Source: Methanomassiliicoccales archaeon (GTDB lineage: Archaea; Thermoplasmatota; Thermoplasmata; RBG-16-68-12; SOIM01). From it: 47,576 nt of DNA. Both the position numbers and the translations under genes were made by a program. The stretch lies in NCBI GenBank assembly GCA_004377185.1, contig SOIM01000023.1, positions 1 through 47,576 of the forward strand. Reading direction: 5' to 3'. Shown here piece by piece: positions 15,655 to 23,764 of this stretch. The notes below the pieces were generated by a model. The model did no database searches and was not told the origin of the DNA. It saw only the letters and a program-made list of their open reading frames with translations. Position 1 is the first letter of the stretch. Every line of letters begins with the position of its first letter.

Positions 15655-16580
15655 TCTCCCCTTCCCATTTCTAACATTCTTTCAAGAGGTATTCTTGCTA
15701 ACTTCATTATCTCGGGGTCCAATTCCACCGTTGGCCTGAGGGTCCGCATTGAGTTCAGCACGTTCTCGATCCTTATCTGCTTCATGTTTGGACATACCGC
15801 TCTCTGTCCGAAATAGAACTTCTTGCCTGGGTTCTCCTTCCTCAGCCTGTGTCCCAGCTCTCTCTCTGTTCCCACGATGAACTCGGTTGCATCGGACGAG
15901 GCAGCGTATTTGGTCATTCCCTCTGTTGAGAAAACCTCGTCAGCGATATCTATTACGTCATATGTGCACTCGGGATGGACAATGATCACTGCTTCTGGGT
16001 GCTCATCCTTGAGCTCCAAGACTTCCTGCTTTGTTATTCTCACGTGGGTTCTGCAGTATCCGGGCCAGAGGATTATCTCCTTGTCCTTGATCGACCTCTT
16101 GACATAGTTCCCCAGGTGTTCGTCCGGAACGAAAATGACCTTCTTCTCGGGTATGTTGCTGACCACCTTCACCGCGTTGGAAGAGGTGCAACAGTAGTCG
16201 CTCACCGCCTTAACTTCTGCCGTTGTGTTCACATAAGAAACGACTACGGCACCTGGATGTTTCGCCTTGTACGCAAGCACCGTTTCCCTGTCCGCCATTG
16301 CCGCCATGGGACATTTGGCTATGAGATGTGGAGGTACAATGGGATGGACGACTCTTTTGTCAGGATTCAAGATCTTTGCGGACTCGGCCATGAAATCCAC
16401 ACCGCAGAAAATGATGTTCTTCTTGTCAACCTTGGAAGCCTTCATGGCCAGGCCGAGCGAATCTCCGAGGAAGTCAGCCACATCTTGAATTTCCGGTCTT
16501 TGGTAATTGTGGACCAGGAGTATGGCATCCTGCTCCTCTTTCAGCCGAATTATCTGCTCGGCCAACTCTTCCATGTCCAT
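15651..16580 (-). CDS. nadA: Quinolinate synthase A
   Basis: 309 residues, normal for the short archaeal and Thermotoga-type enzyme. NadA condenses iminoaspartate with dihydroxyacetone phosphate to quinolinate, the first ring of NAD. HNYQ at 24-27 and the three cluster cysteines C90 (KCPMAAM), C176 (WPGYCRTH) and C263 (AVCPNMKQI) are at the expected spacing for the [4Fe-4S] cluster. The YV..TAEVKA and SSNAVK stretches are substrate-binding segments of the family. No nadB or nadC is adjacent, so iminoaspartate supply is encoded elsewhere. A TATA-like box at 16598-16607 suggests a leaderless transcript divergent from apgM. Confidence 0.96.
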   Translation of the reverse strand: MDMEELAEQIIRLKEEQDAILLVHNYQRPEIQDVADFLGDSLGLAMKASKVDKKNIIFCGVDFMAESAKILNPDKRVVHPIVPPHLIAKCPMAAMADRETVLAYKAKHPGAVVVSYVNTTAEVKAVSDYCCTSSNAVKVVSNIPEKKVIFVPDEHLGNYVKRSIKDKEIILWPGYCRTHVRITKQEVLELKDEHPEAVIIVHPECTYDVIDIADEVFSTEGMTKYAASSDATEFIVGTERELGHRLRKENPGKKFYFGQRAVCPNMKQIRIENVLNSMRTLRPTVELDPEIMKLARIPLERMLEMGRGD

Positions 16581-16597
16581 AGGATACCTGAAGCTCG

Positions 16598-16607
16598 GCT
16601 TAAACTT
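16598..16607 (-). promoter_or_regulatory. TATA-like box for nadA
   Basis: AAGTTTAAGC on the minus strand, centred ~23 bases from the nadA ATG: leaderless or nearly so. Confidence 0.45.
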
Positions 16608-16624
16608 TTTCGGATGTGGAAAGA

Positions 16625-16631
16625 CATATTA
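16625..16631 (+). promoter_or_regulatory. TATA-like box for apgM
   Basis: catatta, centred ~23 bases from the apgM ATG at 16651, again close to leaderless. nadA and apgM starts are only 70 bases apart. Confidence 0.4.
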
Positions 16632-16650
16632 GAGGGAAGGTAATCTCTCA

Positions 16651-17883
16651 ATGGTGGCACCGAAAAAAATATTGATGATTGTTCTTGATGGCCTGGCGGA
16701 CAGACCCGTGGCTGAACTGGGGAACAAGACCCCGTTGCAGGCCGCTTCAAAGCCCAACCTGAACTGGTTCGCGGAACATGGAAAGTGCGGTCTCATGGAT
16801 CCAATAGCTCCTGGTATCCGGCCGGGAAGCGATACTTCTCACCTCGCTTTGCTTGGCTACGACCCTGATAAGGTATACACTGGAAGAGGTCCTTTCGAGG
16901 CGGTTGGCGTGGGTCTATCCTTGGAAGAGGGCGATGTGGCTTTTCGTTGCAACTTCGCCACCATAGACGAGAACGGCATCGTCAAGGACCGGAGGGCAGG
17001 TAGGATAAAGGAAGGGACATCGCAGATCGCCAAAGATTTGGATGGCCTGGAAATGGGTGGTCTAAAAGTCATATTCAAGGAGGGGACCGAACATAGAGCG
17101 GCTCTTGTTCTTAGAGGAGAAGGCCTTTCCCCAGAAGTGACTGATGTGGACCCTCATGCTGTTGACGTTAAGTATGACGTGTGCCAACCGCTGGATCCCG
17201 AAGCCCAAAGAACTGCTGACATTGTAAATGAATTCGTAGAAGAATCCAGAAAAATACTCAAGAATCACGAAGTAAATAGGAGAAGGAAGGAAGAAGGAAA
17301 GCTACCCGCGAACATCATCCTGCCGAGAGGCAGTGGGGTGTTTCCACATATCCAGACTCTGGAGGCAAAGTACGGGCTCAAGTGTGCTGCGATTGGCGGT
17401 GTGACCCTTGTCAGAGGAATATGCAAACTGGCCGGGATGGACGTCTTGGACGTCAAGGGAGCAACCGGCGGTCTGGACACGGACATGGATGCAAAGGGAA
17501 GGAAGGCACTGGAAGCACTGGAGTCTCACGATTTCGTCTTCATGAACATCAAGGCTGGGGACATCTGCGGACACGACGGCAGAGCGGACTTGAAGGTCGA
17601 GGTCGTCGAAAGGATAGACAAGATGATGGGCATCATAAGGGAGGGCTACCCTGAGGATACCGTGATGGCTGTTACGTCAGATCACACAACCCCAGTCGCG
17701 GTAGGGGACCACACCGGTGACCCAGTCCCTGTTCTGATTTATGGAAAAGGCTTTCGGTTCGATCAAGTGAAAGATTTCGATGAGATCTCAGTAGCTCAGG
17801 GAATCCTGTCCAGGATAAAAGGGACCGACCTCCTTCAGATACTTCTCAACCTCTCAAACAGGGCGGAGAAATTCGGAGCCTAG
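16651..17883 (+). CDS. apgM: 2,3-bisphosphoglycerate-independent phosphoglycerate mutase (archaeal type)
   Basis: 410 residues, the usual length for the archaeal ApgM family of the alkaline phosphatase superfamily. It interconverts 3- and 2-phosphoglycerate in glycolysis and gluconeogenesis. The start IVLDGLADRPV..L..KTPLQ is the family signature and holds the first metal-binding Asp. GSDTSH (59-64) contains the catalytic serine region. The end carries the metal ligands DICGHDGRAD and VTSDHTTPVAVGDHTGDPVP. Its 3' end overlaps the helical protein gene by 4 bases, tail to tail. Confidence 0.95.
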   Translation: MVAPKKILMIVLDGLADRPVAELGNKTPLQAASKPNLNWFAEHGKCGLMDPIAPGIRPGSDTSHLALLGYDPDKVYTGRGPFEAVGVGLSLEEGDVAFRCNFATIDENGIVKDRRAGRIKEGTSQIAKDLDGLEMGGLKVIFKEGTEHRAALVLRGEGLSPEVTDVDPHAVDVKYDVCQPLDPEAQRTADIVNEFVEESRKILKNHEVNRRRKEEGKLPANIILPRGSGVFPHIQTLEAKYGLKCAAIGGVTLVRGICKLAGMDVLDVKGATGGLDTDMDAKGRKALEALESHDFVFMNIKAGDICGHDGRADLKVEVVERIDKMMGIIREGYPEDTVMAVTSDHTTPVAVGDHTGDPVPVLIYGKGFRFDQVKDFDEISVAQGILSRIKGTDLLQILLNLSNRAEKFGA

Positions 17884-18377
17884 CCCTGCCTCTGGACGCC
17901 CACAGCTTCTTCTTCAAGCCTTCGGGCTTCAGATGCGTATTCTTCCTTTAGGTCCCTGTGTTCTTCGGCCTGGCGGAGTATCTCGTTCGCCTTCTCCTCG
18001 ATGATTGATATCTTGTTCTCAAGCATCTTGGCATGTCTTATGAGGTTCTTCGCCCTGATGCTCCTTGAGAGCGCGGCGTTCTTGAACGCCTCCACATTCT
18101 CTTCTCTATAGTACCTCTCACACTCCTCTGCTCTCACTTGAAAAACCTTGCTTCTGACGACAAGGCGGGCGATTTCCTCCACGTAGATGGCTTTTCTCAC
18201 AAGGATTCTCGCGGCCCTGCTTTCGAACTCTCTGGCTTTGACTAGGTGCTTCTGGGCTTGTACCAGTTCGCGTGCAGCATCTGCTCTGTACTCCAGTGCT
18301 TGAAGCATGACGTATTCAAAATCGGCCGCTTCTGTGTCCGAACCCAGAGCCATTGGCATACGGTATTCGAATAGCAT
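17880..18377 (-). CDS. All-helical 165-residue protein, unknown
   Basis: The sequence is almost entirely helical and charged, with Ala- and Arg-rich heptads (ARELVQAQKHLVKAREFESR, KISIIEEKANEILRQAEEH). No Cys, TM segment or signal peptide. The pattern suits a helical hairpin or bundle; a PspA/ESCRT-III-like membrane-remodelling fold can be imagined from the composition but no motif proves it. An in-frame ATG at 18356 (MPMALGSD) could be the start instead of 18377. It stands alone between apgM and hppA on the opposite strand. Confidence 0.65.
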   Translation of the reverse strand: MLFEYRMPMALGSDTEAADFEYVMLQALEYRADAARELVQAQKHLVKAREFESRAARILVRKAIYVEEIARLVVRSKVFQVRAEECERYYREENVEAFKNAALSRSIRAKNLIRHAKMLENKISIIEEKANEILRQAEEHRDLKEEYASEARRLEEEAVGVQRQG

Positions 18378-18486
18378 TTAAAATGTTTTTGCAGTTATAA
18401 TCAAGAGCGGAAGGTCTTGTTGTGATCGAGTCTCTCTGATTCTCGGATACTGTGCCACAGCGCACATCGCTGTCAGATTCGCAATC

Positions 18487-18495
18487 ATTTATAAG
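18487..18495 (+). promoter_or_regulatory. TATA-like box for hppA
   Basis: tttataag-type box. Transcription would begin near 18518, giving a ~35-base leader that contains the AAGGGG ribosome-site-like run before the start at 18547/18553. Confidence 0.5.
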
Positions 18496-18552
18496 AAAAG
18501 ACGTATTTTAGGCATGACCCATCGGTGACGCTGGCGCAGAAGGGGTGTGCAA

Positions 18553-21039
18553 ATGGAAGTGGAAATCTCGTCCAGAACAAGATACAGACTGCTAATAGTC
18601 TTATTGGGTCTGGCCTTGCTTCTACCTGTCCTGCTTCAATTGGGAACGCAGACAGCTCAGGCCGAGGAGGGTGGTATTGAGGTCGAGTTCTACAAGGATG
18701 CCCTGTTGATCGATGAACCGGTTGATGGTGATACCATCTCCATCTACATTCACAATGCCGGTGAGACGACAAGAACCGTCATCAATCTGAGGGTCTTGAA
18801 GGATAGTGTCGAGGTTTTCCCGCAGACCACTCTAACTTTGGCACCTGATGAATCAAGATTCTTGACTACGCAGATGTTCAACGAGACTGAGACTCTGGAG
18901 ATCCTGGATGATTCGGTCGTGTACTACCAGGTGACCGTAAAGAAACCGTCCGAGGAGTCGCCGCTCATTTGGATGGTGCTAATCGGTGGATTGCTCGGTC
19001 TGGGTTTCGCCATCTTCATGACCTACAAGGTTCTCAAGTTTGATGAAGGAACCGACAAGATGAAGGAGATCTCGGAGGCGATCAAGGAGGGAGCCAGGGC
19101 TTTTCTCAACAGACAGTACAAGACGATATTGATAATCACTGTGGTGTTTGCGGTAGTATTCGCCATCTCCATAGGCTTCTCGGTCAAAGAGTACTATGGT
19201 CTGAGTGGATGGTCGTTGGGTATAGGAACCTCAGCCGCATTCCTTACAGGGGCCGCTTTCTCCGCGATATCAGGCTACATCGGCATGCACATGGCCATTC
19301 GCGCCAATTCCCGTTGTGCATCCGCATCAAGAAGGAGTTATGGTGAGTCTCTCAGGGTCGCTATGTGGGGGGGCTCGGTTTCAGGTTTCTCGATAGTGGC
19401 TCTCAGCCTGCTCGGGGTTGCGGGCATCTACCTGATATACGGATCGGGACAAGATCCCAGATTGACACCGTTGATAATAGTCGGGTTTGGTTTCGGAGCA
19501 AGTCTTGTTGCACTCTTCGCCCAGCTGGGCGGTGGAATCTACACAAAAGCTGCCGACGTGGGGGCGGACCTGGTAGGAAAAGTGGAAGCTGGCATACCTG
19601 AGGACGACCCGAGAAACGCTGCCGTTATAGCGGACCTTGTGGGTGATAATGTAGGTGATTGTGCTGGCAGAGGCGCCGATTTGTTCGAGAGCACTGCGGC
19701 CGAAAATATTGGGGCGATGATCTTAGGCATTGCGCTCTATCCAGCTTTCGGAGTAAATGGAATAATCTTCCCTCTGGTTGCAAGGGCGTTCGGGCTTATT
19801 GCATGCATGGTTGGCGTGTTCTTCGTCAAGGCAAAGGAGGACGAGGTTCCGATGAAGCCCTTGAACAGGGGCTATTATGTGGCCTCCTTCCTATCCGCCT
19901 TGTTCTTCGCGATTGCAAGCTACTTCATGTTCGGAGACAGCTGGATATGGTACACCTTGTGCGGGATTGTCGGTATTCTCACGAGCATCGCGTTCGTGTT
20001 CATAACCCAGTACTATACCGAGGCGAGGTTCAAACCCGTTAAGGAAATTGCAAAGGCCTCCCAGACGGGTCCCGCCACCAACATCCTCTCCGGAATATCC
20101 TACGGGTTCGAGACCGTTTTCGTTCCGATAATTGTCATATCAGCAGCTCTTTTGGGTGCTTTCTTCCTGGGCCAGCAGGGAGGAATTGCAGTGGGGATCA
20201 ATGAATTGCAGGCAGGGTTGTACGGCACAGCAATGGCCACAATGGGCATGCTTGCAACGTGTGCATACATCCTGGCCATGGACACCTACGGACCGATCAC
20301 GGACAATGCTGGCGGTATCAACGAGATGTCTGGGGATTCCACCCTCAAAGCTCAGAAGATCACGGCCAAACTGGATGCATCGGGGAACACGACCAAGGCC
20401 CTTACAAAGGGATATGCGGTCGGCAGCGCGGCACTCGCAGCGTTCTTGTTGTTCTCAGCATACATGACGGAGGCCCATCTATCTTCAGTGGACCTTGGAA
20501 AGCCAGTGGTCTTCGTTGGTGCAATGATTGGCGCCATGATGATCTTCCTGTTCAGCGCTTTTGCAATCAGGGCAGTGGGGAAGGCAGCGGGAAAGATAAT
20601 TGAAGAGGTTCGAAGGCAGTTCAAAGAGATGCCAGGCATCATGGAGGGCACACAGAAGCCTGACTACGCCAGATGCGTGGACATCACTACCAAGAGCGCG
20701 CTGAAGGAGATGATCCTTCCAGGTTTGATAGCAATCATAACCCCGATAGCCGTGGGTCTGCTGTTGAGGGCCGAGGCGCTCGGTGCCACCCTGATGGTGG
20801 GTACAATAGCTGGTGTTCTTCTGGCCCTCGTCCTGAACAACGTGGGCGGTGCCTGGGACAATGCGAAGAAATACATCGAAGCGGGGGCGTACGGAGGAAA
20901 GGGCTCCGACCCCCACAAGGCTGCCGTGATCGGAGATACCGTGGGCGATCCGTTCAAGGACACGGCTGGCCCCTCTCTGCACATCGTGATTAAGCTGCTC
21001 AGTACCATCACACTGGTGCTCGCACCCCTATTTATATGA
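18553..21039 (+). CDS. hppA: Membrane pyrophosphatase with exported N-terminal domain (K+-independent type)
   Basis: 828 residues from the ATG at 18553 (GTG at 18547 possible). It hydrolyses PPi and pumps ions across the membrane. The active site is complete: DVGADLVGKVE (335-345), DDPRNAAVIAD, GDNVGDCAGRGADLFES, then GGAWDNAKKYIE and DPHKAAVIGDTVGDPFKDT near the end. K615 in GNTTK marks the K+-independent class, whose characterised members pump H+. Oddity: typical enzymes begin at the first TM helix, but here residues ~10-37 form a signal peptide and 38-~137 a CARDB-like beta domain (TISIYIHNAGETTRTVINLR), followed by TM1 (~138-160). The protein is therefore ~130 residues longer than usual, with a predicted extracytoplasmic head. 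Stands alone with its own promoter. Confidence 0.95.
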   Translation: MEVEISSRTRYRLLIVLLGLALLLPVLLQLGTQTAQAEEGGIEVEFYKDALLIDEPVDGDTISIYIHNAGETTRTVINLRVLKDSVEVFPQTTLTLAPDESRFLTTQMFNETETLEILDDSVVYYQVTVKKPSEESPLIWMVLIGGLLGLGFAIFMTYKVLKFDEGTDKMKEISEAIKEGARAFLNRQYKTILIITVVFAVVFAISIGFSVKEYYGLSGWSLGIGTSAAFLTGAAFSAISGYIGMHMAIRANSRCASASRRSYGESLRVAMWGGSVSGFSIVALSLLGVAGIYLIYGSGQDPRLTPLIIVGFGFGASLVALFAQLGGGIYTKAADVGADLVGKVEAGIPEDDPRNAAVIADLVGDNVGDCAGRGADLFESTAAENIGAMILGIALYPAFGVNGIIFPLVARAFGLIACMVGVFFVKAKEDEVPMKPLNRGYYVASFLSALFFAIASYFMFGDSWIWYTLCGIVGILTSIAFVFITQYYTEARFKPVKEIAKASQTGPATNILSGISYGFETVFVPIIVISAALLGAFFLGQQGGIAVGINELQAGLYGTAMATMGMLATCAYILAMDTYGPITDNAGGINEMSGDSTLKAQKITAKLDASGNTTKALTKGYAVGSAALAAFLLFSAYMTEAHLSSVDLGKPVVFVGAMIGAMMIFLFSAFAIRAVGKAAGKIIEEVRRQFKEMPGIMEGTQKPDYARCVDITTKSALKEMILPGLIAIITPIAVGLLLRAEALGATLMVGTIAGVLLALVLNNVGGAWDNAKKYIEAGAYGGKGSDPHKAAVIGDTVGDPFKDTAGPSLHIVIKLLSTITLVLAPLFI

Positions 21040-21099
21040 AGCAAACGGAAAAAGACCAAATAAGAGATTGCTCATCTGTGACAGAAGGTCGTCGTTCAG

Positions 21100-21699
21100 A
21101 TGTACATGAGAGTTAGGAGAGAGGACGTAGTCCGCATACCCCCGCATAGATTGGACGAGGACATAGATGAACTGGCGAGAGAGCTCACTCGGACTTCCCT
21201 GGAAGGAAGAATGGACTCGGACAAGAACCTGATACTTCTGACCAGCAACATAGAAAGAGTCGGGGATGGAAGGATAGTCCACGGGGACGGAGCGGTCTAC
21301 CAGAAGGTCAGTTTCGATGCCATTGTCTTCAAACCGATACTCCAGGAGGTCGTGGAGGGGGAGGTGTGTGAGGTTCTGAAGTTCGGAGCCTTCATAAGGT
21401 TCGGACCTTTGGACGGGTTGTTGCACATCAGCCAGATAATGGACGACCGCGTGGACGTGGACGTGGAAGGTCAGCGCTTGATCGGCAAGGACACCAGGAG
21501 AGATCTGAGGATCGGAGACAAGGTCAGGACGAGGATTGTCGCGATCAGCTTCAATGAGAGGAACCCGCGCGAGAGCAAGATTGGTCTTACCATGAGGCAG
21601 CCCGGTTTGGGGAAGCTCGAGTGGATCAATGAAGAGATGGAAAAAGAGACAGAGAAGGAACCCAGGATCAAGAAGAAGAAGAAGAAGAAGAGGAAGTGA
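21100..21699 (+). CDS. rpoE1: RNA polymerase subunit Rpo7/RpoE1 (Rpb7 homologue)
   Basis: 199 residues. It forms the stalk of archaeal RNA polymerase with Rpo4 and contacts emerging RNA. Residues 1-80 are the Rpb7 N-terminal tip (YMRVRREDVVRIPP, HGDGAVYQKVSFDAIVF); residues ~82-165 are an S1/OB RNA-binding domain (GEVCEVLKFGAFIRFGPLDG, HISQI). The tail KKKKKKKRK comes from an AAG trinucleotide run at ~21671-21694. It is followed at once by spt4, DPCK and two ribosomal proteins, the conserved archaeal order, so they are probably one transcript. Confidence 0.95.
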   Translation: MYMRVRREDVVRIPPHRLDEDIDELARELTRTSLEGRMDSDKNLILLTSNIERVGDGRIVHGDGAVYQKVSFDAIVFKPILQEVVEGEVCEVLKFGAFIRFGPLDGLLHISQIMDDRVDVDVEGQRLIGKDTRRDLRIGDKVRTRIVAISFNERNPRESKIGLTMRQPGLGKLEWINEEMEKETEKEPRIKKKKKKKRK

Positions 21700-21703
21700 G
21701 TAT

Positions 21704-21895
21704 ATGGCGGTCAAGAATCCCAAAGCGTGCAGTCACTGCTCTTTCATCACGGATGAGGACGAATGTCCCCGCTGCGGGAACAAAACGTCCAAGAACTGGC
21801 AGGGTTATGTCATTATCGTGGATGCCCGGAAATCGGAGATTGCCAAGAGGATGGGCCTAGATGTCAATGGAAAGTTCGCACTTAGGGTCCGGTAA
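21704..21895 (+). CDS. spt4: Transcription elongation factor Spt4 (RpoE2)
   Basis: 63 residues from the ATG at 21704, four bases after the rpoE1 stop. The zinc ribbon is visible as C9-x2-C12 and C21-x2-C24 (CSHCSF, CPRCGN). The core NWQGYVIIVDARKSEIAKRM is the Spt5-binding segment of the family. Spt4 pairs with Spt5 to clamp RNA polymerase during elongation. An upstream in-frame start at 21629 would overlap rpoE1 by 70 bases and add only an Arg-rich readthrough of the AAG run, so I reject it. Confidence 0.95.
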   Translation: MAVKNPKACSHCSFITDEDECPRCGNKTSKNWQGYVIIVDARKSEIAKRMGLDVNGKFALRVR

Positions 21896-22415
21896 TCTCA
21901 AGGCGGATCTTTTTTTGCCTGCAGAATTGAGAGAGGAGCTTAGAGAACCGTTTGGTGATTTGATGTCTGGAGATGAAGCGGTCTCGGCTCTCAAAGAGGG
22001 GGCAAAGCTTTTCACGGTCGGGGACCAGTGCACACTTACATTCGTTGAGGAGAACATAGTGCCAGATGTCTTCATAGTCGATTATCAGATCAAGAGAGAA
22101 CCCACTCCGGAATTGAAAGCAAGGTTCCAGGGTCTTTCAGAGGTGACAAAGACTGTCATAAATCCGGCCGGAATGATAACCCGGGAACTGTGGTCCTCAA
22201 TACTAGAATCACTATCATCCGAGAAGAAGACCCAGATAGAAGTAGAGGGTGAGGAGGACCTGGCAACGCTTCCGTGCATATTCCTGGCCCAGAACGGCTC
22301 CCAGGTTGCGTATGGCCTGCCTGACCAAGGCGTGGTTCTAGTAAACGTTGATGAAGCATCAAAAGAGAAAGTAAAAAGAATACTCGAGAGAATGGGGGAG
22401 AGCAATGCAAGCTGA
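21861..22415 (+). CDS. GTP-dependent dephospho-CoA kinase (DUF359 family)
   Basis: 184 residues. The archaeal enzyme phosphorylates dephospho-CoA with GTP, the last step of CoA synthesis. Family features: LPAELREELREPFGDL near the start, VGDQCT (52-57), IVDYQIKRE (73-81) with the Asp and Lys of the active site, TVINPAGMIT (~96-105), and GEEDLATLPCIFLA with the conserved GEEDL (~130). To keep the N-terminal segment the gene must start at 21861 or 21867, so it overlaps spt4 by ~30 bases. It also overlaps rps24e by 11 bases. The context (spt4, S24e, S27ae) matches many archaea. Confidence 0.92.
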   Translation: MSMESSHLGSGNLKADLFLPAELREELREPFGDLMSGDEAVSALKEGAKLFTVGDQCTLTFVEENIVPDVFIVDYQIKREPTPELKARFQGLSEVTKTVINPAGMITRELWSSILESLSSEKKTQIEVEGEEDLATLPCIFLAQNGSQVAYGLPDQGVVLVNVDEASKEKVKRILERMGESNAS

Positions 22416-22842
22416 GATCGTTTCGAGAAAGGAGAATCCTCTTCTGAAGAGGATCGAGTTGCAGTTCAAGATCGTACATCATGGTGAGGGAACACCAACA
22501 AGGGATACCGTCAGGGAGGAGGTTGCCAAACTTGCCAAGGCACCCAAGGAAAGGGTCATCATAGACCACATGAACTCACAGTTCGGAAAGCTGGAGACTC
22601 TGGGCTACGCAAAGGTGTACGATTCAAAGGAAGACGCCCTGGAGATTGAGAGGAAATATGTTCTGGGTAGGAACAAGCTCATCGAACTGGAGAAGAAGAA
22701 GAAAGTGAAGAAGGTGGGAGCTTATAAGCCTGAAGAGGAAGAACCCGAGCCTGAAGCTGAGAAGGCTGAATCAGAGCAAGAACCGGAAGCACCCAAGGAA
22801 GAAGCCAAGGAAAAAACCGAGACCAAGGAGAAGGGTGATTGA
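22405..22842 (+). CDS. rps24e: 30S ribosomal protein S24e, with long acidic tail
   Basis: 145 residues. The first ~100 are a normal S24e ([41 protein letters not shown]). Residues ~105-145 are an extra Glu/Lys/Pro-rich tail ([19 protein letters not shown]), disordered and acidic, not found in most S24e proteins of ~100 residues. It binds near the base of the small subunit. Overlaps the DPCK gene by 11 bases. Confidence 0.95.
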   Translation: MQAEIVSRKENPLLKRIELQFKIVHHGEGTPTRDTVREEVAKLAKAPKERVIIDHMNSQFGKLETLGYAKVYDSKEDALEIERKYVLGRNKLIELEKKKKVKKVGAYKPEEEEPEPEAEKAESEQEPEAPKEEAKEKTETKEKGD

Positions 22843-22844
22843 AG

Positions 22845-23021
22845 ATGGCTGAAGAGAAGAAGGAATTATCAAAGAGACATCTGTATGAGGTACAGGACGG
22901 AAAGCTTGTCAGAAAGAGGGAGGCCTGTCCCAAATGCGGACCTGGTGTTTTCTTGGCGCAGCACAAGAATAGGGTTTCCTGCGGTCGTTGTGGCTACACC
23001 GAGTTCACGAGAAAACAGTAA
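22845..23021 (+). CDS. rps27ae: 30S ribosomal protein S27ae
   Basis: 58 residues from the ATG at 22845, two bases after the S24e stop. It has the C4 zinc ribbon of S27ae ([27 protein letters not shown]). No ubiquitin-like part, as expected in archaea. Last gene of the rpoE1 cluster. Confidence 0.95.
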   Translation: MAEEKKELSKRHLYEVQDGKLVRKREACPKCGPGVFLAQHKNRVSCGRCGYTEFTRKQ

Positions 23022-23044
23022 TCCCAGAGATCTGGATCTGCAGG

Positions 23045-23758
23045 TTATCGTTGCTTCATTATGGCACTTATAGGATTGGCTCCGATTCTAATTGGAAATG
23101 TGTTCCTCCCATCATCTATCCTGACCCTCACAGCGTCCTTTGACCTTCCCCTGATTTTGGGGTTGAGTCCGTCCTTTTCAAGCATTTCCAGTGCATTCTC
23201 CATGTAGTCCGGACTTCTTGTTTCGTACTTCTGCTCAAGCTCAGCCAGCTTTTCGGTGACGAGGTGAACCTTCTTCCTGCCTTTTCGTTCCGAGCGAAGC
23301 AAACCGCATCTCTCCAAGCCTATTATGTGAGGTTGTACGAACTGTTGGTATTTCTTCATCTTGTCCGCAATCTCGGTCTGACTCAGACCTGGATTCTTCT
23401 GTACCAGCTTGTACAAAGCCTTCGGGGTCTGACCTTGGAGGAGGGAAAGGCAAGGCAGATCACTATCATCGATCCAACCGGACGGATAGAAGTGGGACCT
23501 TCTCCTTCCTTGGTAGACCGATACGACATTTGCTTCCATGAGCGCTTTCAGATGCCAATCAGCTGTTCCAACGGGTATTCCAGTTTCCCGGGAAAGCTCC
23601 CTCAGATGCGTCAGCGGCCTCTCCATCAAGTGCTGGAAAATCAACCGCCTCTTCTCATTCATCAGGACGGAGACCCCGCCCTTTCTGGGTTTGATTCGGG
23701 AGAGGACGTCATCCCTGCCTATCGCCCTTCTAAGAGCTCTGCCAACACCCTCTTTCAT
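23045..23758 (-). CDS. Two-domain winged-helix transcription regulator
   Basis: 237 residues. Two winged helices in tandem: residues ~35-95 (NEKRRLIFQHLMERPLTHLR, GTADWHLKALMEANVVSVYQ, then the wing GRRRSHFYPSG) and ~105-170 (PGLSQTEIADKM, HIIGLERCGLLRSERKGRKK). This double arrangement is common in euryarchaeal regulators of the ArsR-like class. The C-terminus has a small basic segment. It lies six bases downstream of the M29 peptidase gene, so the two are probably co-transcribed. Target unknown. Confidence 0.82.
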   Translation of the reverse strand: MKEGVGRALRRAIGRDDVLSRIKPRKGGVSVLMNEKRRLIFQHLMERPLTHLRELSRETGIPVGTADWHLKALMEANVVSVYQGRRRSHFYPSGWIDDSDLPCLSLLQGQTPKALYKLVQKNPGLSQTEIADKMKKYQQFVQPHIIGLERCGLLRSERKGRKKVHLVTEKLAELEQKYETRSPDYMENALEMLEKDGLNPKIRGRSKDAVRVRIDDGRNTFPIRIGANPISAIMKQR

Positions 23759-23764
23759 GATTCA

